36,685 bases of DNA from Actinomycetota bacterium (GTDB lineage Bacteria > Actinomycetota > Actinomycetes > Actinomycetales > Microbacteriaceae): contig WLPL01000005.1 in assembly GCA_009698805.1 (NCBI GenBank), forward strand, positions 1-36,685, written 5' to 3'. Below the pieces are notes generated by a model that was given only the letters and a program-made list of their open reading frames with translations, had not been told where the DNA came from and did no database searches. This document shows, piece after piece, positions 10,212 to 18,367 of this stretch; position 1 is the stretch's first letter; each line of letters starts with the position of its first letter. Position numbers and translations under genes: made by a program.

Positions 10212-10766
10212 ATGAACAAGCTAACCAAAACAACGATTGCAGCAGCATTCAGCGTTTCGCTCATTATCGGCTCTGGTGCATTTGCATCCGCCCACGAAAA
10301 CCGCGTTCCTTGCCCAACCGCTTCCTCCACGGCGACGAACTCGGCAGCCGACTACGCTAACGTCAGCAACGCGTACGCAAACTACATCAACGGCACTAAC
10401 TCGGCCTACAACTCTTCGGTAACAGAGGCTAACCTTGCAGCCGAAGCAGCAATTGCTGCTCAAAAGGCCGTCGTAAAGGCCGCTAAGGATGCCCTAAAGG
10501 TTGCCCATGACAAGGTAGTCGCCGCAAAGCAAGCCCTAAAGGTTGATCCAACTTCGGTTGAGAAGAAGGCAGCTCTTGACGCAGCCAAAGTAGAGGCCAA
10601 AGCAGCTAAGGCAGTTGTTGAAGCGCAGCGGGCTCTTTTGAAGGCAGAACGCGATGCTAATGAGCAAGCGCACAAGGCAATTCGCAAGGCTACTTCAGAC
10701 AGAACTCAAGCTCTAAAGTCTTGCCACGCACCTAAACCTCCTAAGGCAAAGGGCAAGAGAGACTAA
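10212..10766 (+). CDS. Small secreted Ala/Lys-rich helical protein
   Basis: Signal peptide MNKLTKTTIAAAFSVSLIIGSGAFASA; SD gaaaggt; long Ala/Lys/Glu-rich heptad-like segment; basic C-terminus. Confidence 0.8.
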   Translation: MNKLTKTTIAAAFSVSLIIGSGAFASAHENRVPCPTASSTATNSAADYANVSNAYANYINGTNSAYNSSVTEANLAAEAAIAAQKAVVKAAKDALKVAHDKVVAAKQALKVDPTSVEKKAALDAAKVEAKAAKAVVEAQRALLKAERDANEQAHKAIRKATSDRTQALKSCHAPKPPKAKGKRD

Positions 10767-10773
10767 AAGTTCT

Positions 10774-11277
10774 CTAGATAGTGCGAGCGGGGTTACCGAT
10801 TACGGTGACCCCGTTTGCCACGTCCTTGGTGACTACCGACCCAGCTCCAACAATCGAATCGTCATGCAAGGTGACATTGCCGATGACGATTGCTCCAGCG
10901 CCAATCACGACTCGGTTGCCGACGGTTGGATGCCGCTTGCCGCTGGTAGCACTCTTAGCACCTAAAGTCACCCCGTGATAGAGAAGGACGTCGTCGCCAA
11001 CCACCGCGGTTTCGCCGATCACGATGCCCATTCCGTGATCGATTACTAGTCTCCGGCCAATCTTGGCGGCCGGGTGAATCTCGATACCGGTGGAAATGCG
11101 GCCGGCGTATGCCCACATTCGAGCGAGAGTTTTGAGTCGAAGCCTCCAGAGGAAGTTTGCTTGGCGATGGTTCCAGAGAGCGTGTAGCCCGGGTGAGGTA
11201 AGAATTACCTCTAGTGCGTGACGAGAGGCAGGGTCTCTTTCGAGACCTGCCTTGATGTTTTCACCGAAACGGATGAT
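10774..11277 (-). CDS. cysE: Serine O-acetyltransferase (non-canonical start proposed)
   Basis: Hexapeptide repeats GIEIHPAAKIGRRLVIDHGMGIVIGETAVVGDDVLLYHGVTLGAK; the conserved N-terminal region IIRFGENIKAGLERDPASRHALEVILTSPGLHALWNHR is encoded upstream of the Met at 11118 in the same frame. Confidence 0.85.
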   Translation of the reverse strand: MIRFGENIKAGLERDPASRHALEVILTSPGLHALWNHRQANFLWRLRLKTLARMWAYAGRISTGIEIHPAAKIGRRLVIDHGMGIVIGETAVVGDDVLLYHGVTLGAKSATSGKRHPTVGNRVVIGAGAIVIGNVTLHDDSIVGAGSVVTKDVANGVTVIGNPARTI

Positions 11278-11282
11278 GTTAC

Positions 11283-12215
11283 CTAGTTCTCGAGTAGGTC
11301 CTTGTAAAGAGCGGTCGAAAGGTAACGCTCGCCAAACGAGGCGAAAATCACAACAATCTTTTTACCGGCGTTTTCAGGACGATTCGCTATTTGCGTTGCT
11401 CCCCAGGCTGCAGCGCCGGACGAGATACCTCCAAGAATACCTTCCTCCGCGGCCAAGCGTCTCGCGTAGGCAAACGCAGCCTCGCTCGGGGCATCCAAAA
11501 CCTCGTCGTAGATGTCGGTGTCTAGAACCTCGGGGACGAAGTTGGCTCCGATTCCTTGAATCGGGTGACCCGCCGGGCTGCCGCCATTGAGAATTGGCGA
11601 TGCTGCCGGCTCAACCGCGATGATTTTGACGTTTGGGTTTAAGGCCTTGAGAGCCTGACCAACACCTGTGATGGTTCCGCCGGTGCCGATTCCAGCAACC
11701 ACGATGTCGACCTCACCATTGGTGTCGCGCCAAATCTCGGCGGCCGTGGTTTCGCGGTGAATCTTTGGCCCAGCTGGGTTAGCGAATTGACGAACCGCGA
11801 TTGCTCCGGTGCTTGTCGAAAGCTCTTCTGCCTTCGAGACCGCGCCCTTCATACCCTCGGCGGCAGGGGTGAGAACTAGTTCGGCTCCGTAGGCGCGCAA
11901 CAGGGTGCGACGCTCAATGCTCATGCTGTCTGGCATCGTGAGGATGACCTTGTAACCGCGGGCTGCTCCAACCATCGCCAGTGCGATGCCGGTATTGCCC
12001 GAGGTTGCCTCAACGATTGAGCCACCGGGCTTCAGCTCGCCAGTTTCTTCGGCGGCGTCGACCATTGCGATGGCAAGGCGATCCTTGACCGAAGATGACG
12101 GGTTGTAAAACTCGAGCTTTGCGTAAACTTCGGCGGCTGCCCCATCGGTGATTCGATTCAGTCGAACCAGGGGAGTGTTGCCGAAAGCTTCGGTGATGTT
12201 GTTGTAGATAGTCAT
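11283..12215 (-). CDS. cysK: Cysteine synthase (O-acetylserine sulfhydrylase)
   Basis: [49 protein letters not shown]. Confidence 0.95.
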   Translation of the reverse strand: MTIYNNITEAFGNTPLVRLNRITDGAAAEVYAKLEFYNPSSSVKDRLAIAMVDAAEETGELKPGGSIVEATSGNTGIALAMVGAARGYKVILTMPDSMSIERRTLLRAYGAELVLTPAAEGMKGAVSKAEELSTSTGAIAVRQFANPAGPKIHRETTAAEIWRDTNGEVDIVVAGIGTGGTITGVGQALKALNPNVKIIAVEPAASPILNGGSPAGHPIQGIGANFVPEVLDTDIYDEVLDAPSEAAFAYARRLAAEEGILGGISSGAAAWGATQIANRPENAGKKIVVIFASFGERYLSTALYKDLLEN

Positions 12216-12276
12216 ACTTTGATTTTGCCCCCAAAGCCTGAGAGCTTGCCGAGTGTTTCACCTTGTTACATCGTTC

Positions 12277-12282
12277 TAAACT
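12277..12282 (+). promoter_or_regulatory. Putative -10 element TAAACT of mmsA, 6 nt before the ATG
   Basis: TAAACT-gaagcc-ATG. Confidence 0.45.
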
Positions 12283-12288
12283 GAAGCC

Positions 12289-13770
12289 ATGACTTCGAAT
12301 TGGATCAATGGGCGGGTCGCCGAATCGACCAGTGGCAGAACCGCGGCCGTTTACGACCCTGCTCTTGGCATAGAAACCAAGCGCGTTGGGCTTTCGAGTC
12401 GCGCCGAGTTAGACGAAGCGGTTGCATCTGCCAAGAGGGCTTACCCGGCTTGGCGAGATGCCTCGCTAGCTAAGCGCCAGCAGGTCATGTTTGCCTTTCG
12501 CGAGCTGCTAAACGCCCGCAAGGGAGAGTTGGCGGAGCTAATCACCGCAGAACACGGCAAGGTCCTCGCGGACGCGCTTGGCGAGATTACGCGCGGGCAA
12601 GAGATCGTGGAATTTGCAACCGGAATCCCGCACCTTCTCAAGGGTTCGTTCACCGAAAACGCTTCGACCGGGGTCGACGTCTACGAGATTCGCCAACCGC
12701 TCGGTGTGGTTGGAATCATCAGTCCGTTCAACTTTCCGGCGATGGTGCCAATGTGGTTCTTCCCGCTGGCAATAGCCGCCGGCAACACCGTCATTTTGAA
12801 GCCATCCGAAAAGGCACCGAGCGCGAGCATTTGGATCGCCAAGTTGCTCAAGGAGGCCGGTCTACCCGACGGTGTGTTCAATGTTGTCCAGGGTGACAAG
12901 GAGGCCGTCAATGGTCTGCTCGAAAACCCGGACGTCGCCTCGATTTCTTTCGTCGGTTCGACACCGATCGCCAAATATGTTTACGAAACTGGCACGGCGA
13001 GCGGCAAGCGTGTTCAGGCTCTGGGTGGTGCTAAGAATCACATGCTGGTTTTGCCCGATGCCGACCTAGAACTGGTTGCCGACTCGGCGATAAACGCGGG
13101 CTTTGGCTCCGCGGGAGAACGTTGCATGGCGATTTCGGTCTTGGTTGCCGTTGAACCGGTAGCCGACGCCTTGATTCCGAAGATTGTCTCGCGTATGTCG
13201 ACCCTTCGAACCGGTGACGGCCGCAGAAACTGCGACATGGGTCCGCTGGTGACTCGGGAACACCGCGACAAGGTTGCTAGTTACATCGACACAGCGGCTG
13301 CCGATGGCGCTACCATCGTGGTTGATGGGCGTGGAGTTCAGGCTGACGGCGATGCCAACGGCTTCTGGCTCGGCCCAACTCTGATCGACAAGGTCCCGAC
13401 CACTTCGAAGGTTTATACCGAGGAGATTTTTGGCCCGGTGCTCTCGGTGGTTCGCGTAAAGAGTTACGAAGAGGGCCTAGCCCTGATCAACTCCGGCGCC
13501 TTCGGCAACGGCACTGCGATTTTCACCAACGATGGCGGAGCCGCACGCAGATTCCAGAACGAGGTCGAGGTCGGAATGATCGGCATCAACGTGCCGATTC
13601 CGGTGCCGGTTGCCTATTACTCGTTCGGCGGCTGGAAAAACTCTCTGTTTGGCGACACCAAGGCCCACGGAGTCGAAGGCGTGCACTTCTTCACTCGTGG
13701 CAAGGCGGTCACCTCAAGGTGGCTAGACCCTAGCCACGGCGGAATCAACCTAGGATTTCCGCAGAACTAG
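12289..13770 (+). CDS. mmsA: CoA-acylating methylmalonate-semialdehyde dehydrogenase
   Basis: ALDH fold with NWINGRVAESTSGRTAAVYDPA, ISPFNFPAMVPMWFFP, GAKNHMLVLPDAD, GSAGERCMAISV. Confidence 0.92.
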   Translation: MTSNWINGRVAESTSGRTAAVYDPALGIETKRVGLSSRAELDEAVASAKRAYPAWRDASLAKRQQVMFAFRELLNARKGELAELITAEHGKVLADALGEITRGQEIVEFATGIPHLLKGSFTENASTGVDVYEIRQPLGVVGIISPFNFPAMVPMWFFPLAIAAGNTVILKPSEKAPSASIWIAKLLKEAGLPDGVFNVVQGDKEAVNGLLENPDVASISFVGSTPIAKYVYETGTASGKRVQALGGAKNHMLVLPDADLELVADSAINAGFGSAGERCMAISVLVAVEPVADALIPKIVSRMSTLRTGDGRRNCDMGPLVTREHRDKVASYIDTAAADGATIVVDGRGVQADGDANGFWLGPTLIDKVPTTSKVYTEEIFGPVLSVVRVKSYEEGLALINSGAFGNGTAIFTNDGGAARRFQNEVEVGMIGINVPIPVPVAYYSFGGWKNSLFGDTKAHGVEGVHFFTRGKAVTSRWLDPSHGGINLGFPQN

Positions 13771-14524
13771 CTTCGTGTAGCAAGCCGTTGGTTGCCAAGA
13801 CCGACGATGTCGTCTCGGTAAGTTCGCCGTCAATCGCGGTGAGGCGCCCGCCGGCCTGCTCGACGATCGGCACAAGCGCTGCGATGTCGTAAATCTTTAG
13901 GTCGTGTTCGGCAACGACGTCTAGCGCCCCCTCGGCGAGCAGCATGTAGCTCCAAAAGTCACCGTAGGCACGAGTGCGCCAAACCTTGCGGGTGAGACTC
14001 ATCAAACCGCCGAGCATTCCTGAGCGATCCCACAGTTTCAAGTTGTTGTAACTGATCGACGCGTCCTCTAACTGCAAAACCTTCGAAACGCTTAGCTCGC
14101 GAACCGCGCCATTAATCTCGACGGTTCTTGCCCCGACGCCTGGAGCGGCCCACCAGCGACGACCGAGAGCGGGTGCCGAAACCACCGATACAACCGGCTT
14201 GCCGTCTATCGCTAGGGCGATCAGGGTTGCCCAAACCGGGACGCCACGCATGAAGTTGGCGGTGCCGTCGATAGGGTCGATGATCCAAACACGGTTATTG
14301 CCAACGCTGGCGCCGAATTCTTCGCCAATAACGCCATCTTCGGGTCGTTCCTGGGCGAGCGTTTCCTTGATGGCCAATTCGGTCGCGCGGTCGGCGTCGG
14401 TTACCTCTGTGGCGTCCGGCTTCTTTTCGACCAGCAAATCTTGGGCCAAGAAACGCGCGCGTGTGATCGCATCGGCAATGTCGGCTAGCTCCAGGGCTAG
14501 AGCTAGGTCTTCGGTGTAAGTCAC
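13745..14524 (-). CDS. hisN: Inositol-monophosphatase-family histidinol-phosphatase
   Basis: GEEFGAS, WIIDPIDGTANFMRGVPVWATLIAL, EHDLKIYDIAALVPIVEQAGGR; rsgA-aroA neighbours. Confidence 0.85.
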   Translation of the reverse strand: MTYTEDLALALELADIADAITRARFLAQDLLVEKKPDATEVTDADRATELAIKETLAQERPEDGVIGEEFGASVGNNRVWIIDPIDGTANFMRGVPVWATLIALAIDGKPVVSVVSAPALGRRWWAAPGVGARTVEINGAVRELSVSKVLQLEDASISYNNLKLWDRSGMLGGLMSLTRKVWRTRAYGDFWSYMLLAEGALDVVAEHDLKIYDIAALVPIVEQAGGRLTAIDGELTETTSSVLATNGLLHEASSAEILG

Positions 14525-14526
14525 GA

Positions 14527-15543
14527 TTAGAGATTACCCGCCGTAGCAAGTGAGCTCATCAAGCGTCTAAGCGAATCCAGACGCATTGCCGAAACAGCGC
14601 CACCGGCCACGGCTTCATCGAGTGCGCAGTCTGGTGAACCCTCGAGGTGGCTGCAGTCGCGGGGGCATTCCTCGGCGAGGCGGCTTAGGTCCTCGAACGA
14701 CTTGAGTAGGTTTTCTGGCTTCACGTGCCCAAGGCCGAATGAGCGCACACCCGGGGTGTCGATGATCCAACCCTCGGGGAGCTTTATTGCGCGTGCCGAA
14801 GAGGACGTGTGTCGCCCGCGGCCGGTGACCTCGTTGACCACACCGGTGGCCCTGAACGTGCCTGGAACCAAGTCATTCACCAGTGTGGACTTTCCAACGC
14901 CTGAGTGGCCGACCATGACGGTCATGTTGTTGGCGAGTAAAGCGTGGACGGCTTCGAGGTTTGGCGAATCCGAACGGGTTTCGACCACGGGAATGCTAAG
15001 GCCTTCAAAGTTTTTCAAGAATTCTTCGGTCGAGGCCAGATCGGTTTTTGTGATGATCAAAATCGGTTTCAAGCCAGCATCGAAGGCTGCCGCAAGGTAG
15101 CGGTCGACCAGTCGCGTTCGTGGCTCCGGGTTCGCAATGGCCACGACGATTGCCATCTGGGTCGCGTTTGCCACGATCACACGCTCGACCTGGTCGCTGT
15201 CGTCAGCGCTTCTGCGCAGCAACGATGTGCGCGGTTCTACTCGAACGATTCGCGAAAGCGCGCCTTGAGTGTCTGAGGTGTCGCCAGCTAGGGCCACTCG
15301 ATCTCCCACCACGGCGCCGTCCTTGCGCAACTCTTTACCCATAGTTGCCATGACGCTGCGGTCGTCTTCTAGTAGGACGTGATATCGACCCAAGTCGACA
15401 CCCGTCACCATTCCGACCAGTGCGTCCTTGTAACTAGGTCGGTTTTTGGTTCGAGGCTTGTTGCCCTTGGGGTTTGGGCGAATCCGAACATCGGTCTCGT
15501 CGAGGTCGTGCCCGCCGTCTTCCGGCTCGTAAAGCCAACTCAC
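14527..15543 (-). CDS. rsgA: Ribosome small-subunit biogenesis GTPase
   Basis: Circularly permuted GTPase: ITKTDL, GHSGVGKSTLVNDLV, DTPGVRSFGL, Cys/His cluster ECPRDCSHLEGSPDCAL; GTG start at 15543 overlaps the aroA stop. Confidence 0.93.
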   Translation of the reverse strand: MSWLYEPEDGGHDLDETDVRIRPNPKGNKPRTKNRPSYKDALVGMVTGVDLGRYHVLLEDDRSVMATMGKELRKDGAVVGDRVALAGDTSDTQGALSRIVRVEPRTSLLRRSADDSDQVERVIVANATQMAIVVAIANPEPRTRLVDRYLAAAFDAGLKPILIITKTDLASTEEFLKNFEGLSIPVVETRSDSPNLEAVHALLANNMTVMVGHSGVGKSTLVNDLVPGTFRATGVVNEVTGRGRHTSSSARAIKLPEGWIIDTPGVRSFGLGHVKPENLLKSFEDLSRLAEECPRDCSHLEGSPDCALDEAVAGGAVSAMRLDSLRRLMSSLATAGNL

Positions 15544-16829
15544 TTTTGGCCCAGCATCGCGAGCCAAAGTTGCGTGAAATTCGGCATGGTCTTCGCCGTC
15601 GTACCGATGTTTTCGATTTCGATGCCGGGCACCCGCAAGCCAATGATTGCACCGGTGGTAGCCATGCGGTGATCCTCGTAGGTTTGCCACAGGCCACCGT
15701 GAAGTTTGTTAGAAGGCCGAATGATTAGCCCGTCCTCGGTTTCTTCACAGTCGCCGCCGATTCGATTTATTTCGGTGGCGAGGGCCGAGAGCCTGTCGGT
15801 TTCGTGACCGCGCAAGTGGGCGATGCCTCGAAGGCGACTCGGGGTGGTCGCGAGGGTAGCCAAACCGGCTATGACCGGAGCGAGTTCGCCGCCGATCGAT
15901 AGGTCGATGTCCACGCCTAGGATTTCACCGTTGCTGGTGAGGGTCAGCCCGTGGACGTCCCTCGAAATCTGAGCGCCCAGCTGCTGCAGGATTCCGTCGA
16001 ATTCGTCGCCGACCTGAGTGGTTTTAGTTGGCCAACCTGGAATCCTGACGCTGCCGCCAGCGACCATCGCGGCAGCCAGGAAGGGCCCGGCGTTTGAGAG
16101 GTCCGGCTCGATTGACTTGGTGCCGCCCGAGATTGCACCGGGTTCGACCCGCCAAACCAGCGGTTCGGGCTCAGAAACGCTGATTCCGCGCTCTCTGAGG
16201 CATTGCAGAGTCATTTCGATGTGCGGCATAGACGGCAGGTGTTCGCCCCTGTGACGCAGGGTGATGCCGTTTTCGAAGCGCGGTGCGGCAAGTAGCAGAC
16301 CAGAGACGAACTGACTCGAGCTGGACGCATCGATGGTGATTTCGCCACCCGAAACCGCGCCCAGTCCGTGCACTTCGAAAGGTAGTGCGCCGTCTTGATT
16401 CTCGACCACCGCACCGAGAGCTCGAAGGCTGTCGATGGTGGTTTTCATCGGGCGTCGCCTGGCGGCTTCGTCCCCGTCAAATTTTGTGATTCCTCGGTTC
16501 AAAACCGATACCGGGGGAACAAATCGCATCACGGTTCCAGCGAGTCCACAGTCAATCGTTGCATCTGCGGAAAGCGTGGCCGGGTGAACGGTTGGGCTTG
16601 TGCGGTTTGCATCGTCAACCTTGGCGCCAAGTTGCTGGAGTGCAGCGATCATTAGTGCGCTGTCTCTCGAAACCAGGGCTCCGGTAAGTTGGGTGAGCTC
16701 GATTGCTAGCGCCGAAAGCACCAGTTCGCGGTTCGTCAGCGATTTTGAGCCAGGTAACTCAACCGACGCGTTGATAGCGCCACTGGCCAAGGGGGCATCC
16801 AGGTTGTGGGAATAAAGGTCTGAACTCAT
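15540..16829 (-). CDS. aroA: 3-phosphoshikimate 1-carboxyvinyltransferase
   Basis: LPGSKSLTNRELVLSALA, DCGLAGTVMRFVPP, DASSSSQFVSGLLLAAP, LRGHETDRLSALATEINRIGG, EDHRMAT. Confidence 0.95.
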   Translation of the reverse strand: MSSDLYSHNLDAPLASGAINASVELPGSKSLTNRELVLSALAIELTQLTGALVSRDSALMIAALQQLGAKVDDANRTSPTVHPATLSADATIDCGLAGTVMRFVPPVSVLNRGITKFDGDEAARRRPMKTTIDSLRALGAVVENQDGALPFEVHGLGAVSGGEITIDASSSSQFVSGLLLAAPRFENGITLRHRGEHLPSMPHIEMTLQCLRERGISVSEPEPLVWRVEPGAISGGTKSIEPDLSNAGPFLAAAMVAGGSVRIPGWPTKTTQVGDEFDGILQQLGAQISRDVHGLTLTSNGEILGVDIDLSIGGELAPVIAGLATLATTPSRLRGIAHLRGHETDRLSALATEINRIGGDCEETEDGLIIRPSNKLHGGLWQTYEDHRMATTGAIIGLRVPGIEIENIGTTAKTMPNFTQLWLAMLGQK

Positions 16830-16834
16830 GTGTT
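16808..16834 (+). promoter_or_regulatory. Putative SigR/SigH-type ECF promoter GGGAAT-N18-GTT
   Basis: GGGAAT at 16808-16813, 18-nt spacer, GTT at 16832-16834; directly upstream of the SigR-like gene. Confidence 0.7.
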
Positions 16835-16837
16835 ACA

Positions 16838-16843
16838 AAATTA
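16838..16843 (-). promoter_or_regulatory. Putative -10 element TAATTT of aroA, 8 nt before its ATG
   Basis: On the minus strand TAATTT-tgtaacac-ATG. Confidence 0.35.
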
Positions 16844-16864
16844 CCAGCAACGAGAAGGAGCCAC

Positions 16865-17515
16865 TTGACCATTACTTTGGGGTTTTACGATTCGGCCATA
16901 GACTTTGGCTTGATGAGTGAAGAAGTAACACCGCTAGATGCCGAAGCAAAGCGTATCCAGTTTGAGGAGCAGGCCATGCCTCTAACGCCATACCTGTACG
17001 CAGCCGCTCTAAAAAATACCAGGGGAAACTACTACGACGCCGAAGACCTGGTTCAAGAAACCTTCATAAAGGCCTTCAAGGCCTGGCACCAGTTTGAGCA
17101 AGGCACCGAGCTGAAAAGCTGGCTCTCAACCATTTTGAAAAACACTTTCATCAACAAGTACAACAAGAAGATGAAAGACAAGGCCGTCGGAGGCCTAGAC
17201 GACCTCGAAGACTGGCAGTTGGGCTCCGCCGAGAGCATGAGCGCTGTCAAGGAGCTTTCGGCAGAGGTCGAATCGCTCAAAGCTCTTTCATCAAAAGAAG
17301 TCAATGCCGCGATGCGCGCACTTAGCCCCGAATTTCGTTCGGTGGTCTTCATGGCGATCGTCGAGCAGCTTTCGTACGCCGAAATAGCCGAACAACTGGA
17401 CGTTCCAATCGGCACCGTGATGAGCCGCCTGCACCGAGGCAAGGCAAAGCTACGCAAACTGTTAGCGGAATTCGCTAAATCAGAGGGGTACAACGTGGAA
17501 GGCGAAGAGTCATGA
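16865..17515 (+). CDS. sigR: ECF sigma factor, SigR/SigH/RpoE-like
   Basis: YYDAEDLVQETFIKAFKAWHQFEQGTELKSWLSTILKNTFINKYNKK; SYAEIAEQLDVPIGTVMSRLHRGKAKLRKLL; TTG start with SD aaggag, alternative ATG at 16913. Confidence 0.9.
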   Translation: MTITLGFYDSAIDFGLMSEEVTPLDAEAKRIQFEEQAMPLTPYLYAAALKNTRGNYYDAEDLVQETFIKAFKAWHQFEQGTELKSWLSTILKNTFINKYNKKMKDKAVGGLDDLEDWQLGSAESMSAVKELSAEVESLKALSSKEVNAAMRALSPEFRSVVFMAIVEQLSYAEIAEQLDVPIGTVMSRLHRGKAKLRKLLAEFAKSEGYNVEGEES

Positions 17516-17769
17516 CCGAAAAGGTAATGAACTGCGAAGAAACCAAACGGCACGTTCACGAGTATCTGCAGAAAGAGCTGAGCGAGGCCGAGCTAGAGTC
17601 GATCACCACTCACATCGCCAACTGCGACCACTGCGAGTGGGAGTATGACTTTGAGGCCGCCCTCAACCGAACAATTCAGATGTCTTGCACCGAAACGCCG
17701 GCCGAGGAGATCGCCGAAAAGATTCTCGAGCGAATTCGTTCAATCGACCTAAACGACATTCAGCACTAG
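17512..17769 (+). CDS. rsrA: Zinc-binding anti-sigma factor, RsrA/RshA-like
   Basis: C8 plus H34-x3-C38-x2-C41, the same spacing as the RsrA Cys11/His37/Cys41/Cys44 set; overlaps the sigma gene by 4 nt. Confidence 0.88.
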   Translation: MTEKVMNCEETKRHVHEYLQKELSEAELESITTHIANCDHCEWEYDFEAALNRTIQMSCTETPAEEIAEKILERIRSIDLNDIQH

Positions 17770-18365
17770 GCTTCGGCTAGCCCCAGCCACTCGTTCCAAC
17801 CGCGGTTCAAAACCAGCCAGGCGATAAGCCCGTGCCCAACTTGACCGGGCACCCCGTTATCGGAATCGGCCATTTCGCTGCGCCAACCCTCGTGTTCGAC
17901 GAGTGGTTTGAAGCAGTCCACGAATGGGATCTGCCTTCTGGTAGCCACGTCTTCAAAACCCCAAGCTAGATGCTCGATTTCGGCGTTTTGCTCTTCGAAA
18001 CGGCTAGGAGCCGGCCCAACCACAAATGGCTCTAGGTGACGCTTGCGTGCATCGTCAAGGATGGTGGCAAGGTTGAGGCGACTTCGAGAGATCGAGATGC
18101 CGGCAGCTGGATCGGTGTTTCCGAGAGCGACAACCAAACGAATCTCGTCGGCTCCGCTAATTCGCCTCTCAACCTCACCCCACCAGCGTTCACCAAGTTG
18201 CGCGGTGGTTTCGTTCGGCACGGGCAGTGCGATGACTTCGAAGGTTAACTCGTCACTGAATGAGCGCGAAAGCACGCGTCCGAGCCAGCCCAAGCCTCGC
18301 GGGTCGCCGCTGGGGCTGACCAATAGGTCGCCCAGGACGATGATGCGAATGATTCGCTTAGCCAT
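17766..18365 (-). CDS. SGNH/GDSL-type hydrolase
   Basis: IIVLGDLLVSPSGDPRGLGW, VVALGNTDPA; SGNH-like layout. Confidence 0.65.
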   Translation of the reverse strand: MAKRIIRIIVLGDLLVSPSGDPRGLGWLGRVLSRSFSDELTFEVIALPVPNETTAQLGERWWGEVERRISGADEIRLVVALGNTDPAAGISISRSRLNLATILDDARKRHLEPFVVGPAPSRFEEQNAEIEHLAWGFEDVATRRQIPFVDCFKPLVEHEGWRSEMADSDNGVPGQVGHGLIAWLVLNRGWNEWLGLAEA

Positions 18366-18367
18366 GG

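Noticed and set aside
10757-10776. Short inverted repeat AGAGA-ctaaaagt-TCTCT right after the secreted-protein gene
   Set aside because: Stem only 5 bp, AT-rich, no T-tract; too weak to call a terminator.
12277-12289. A matching -35 box for the mmsA leaderless promoter
   Set aside because: No convincing TTGACA-like hexamer at 16-18 bp; I kept only the -10 claim at moderate confidence.
15544-15690. N-terminal extension of rsgA in the supplied ORF
   Set aside because: It is the out-of-frame 3' end of aroA; GTG at 15543 overlapping the aroA stop is a better start.
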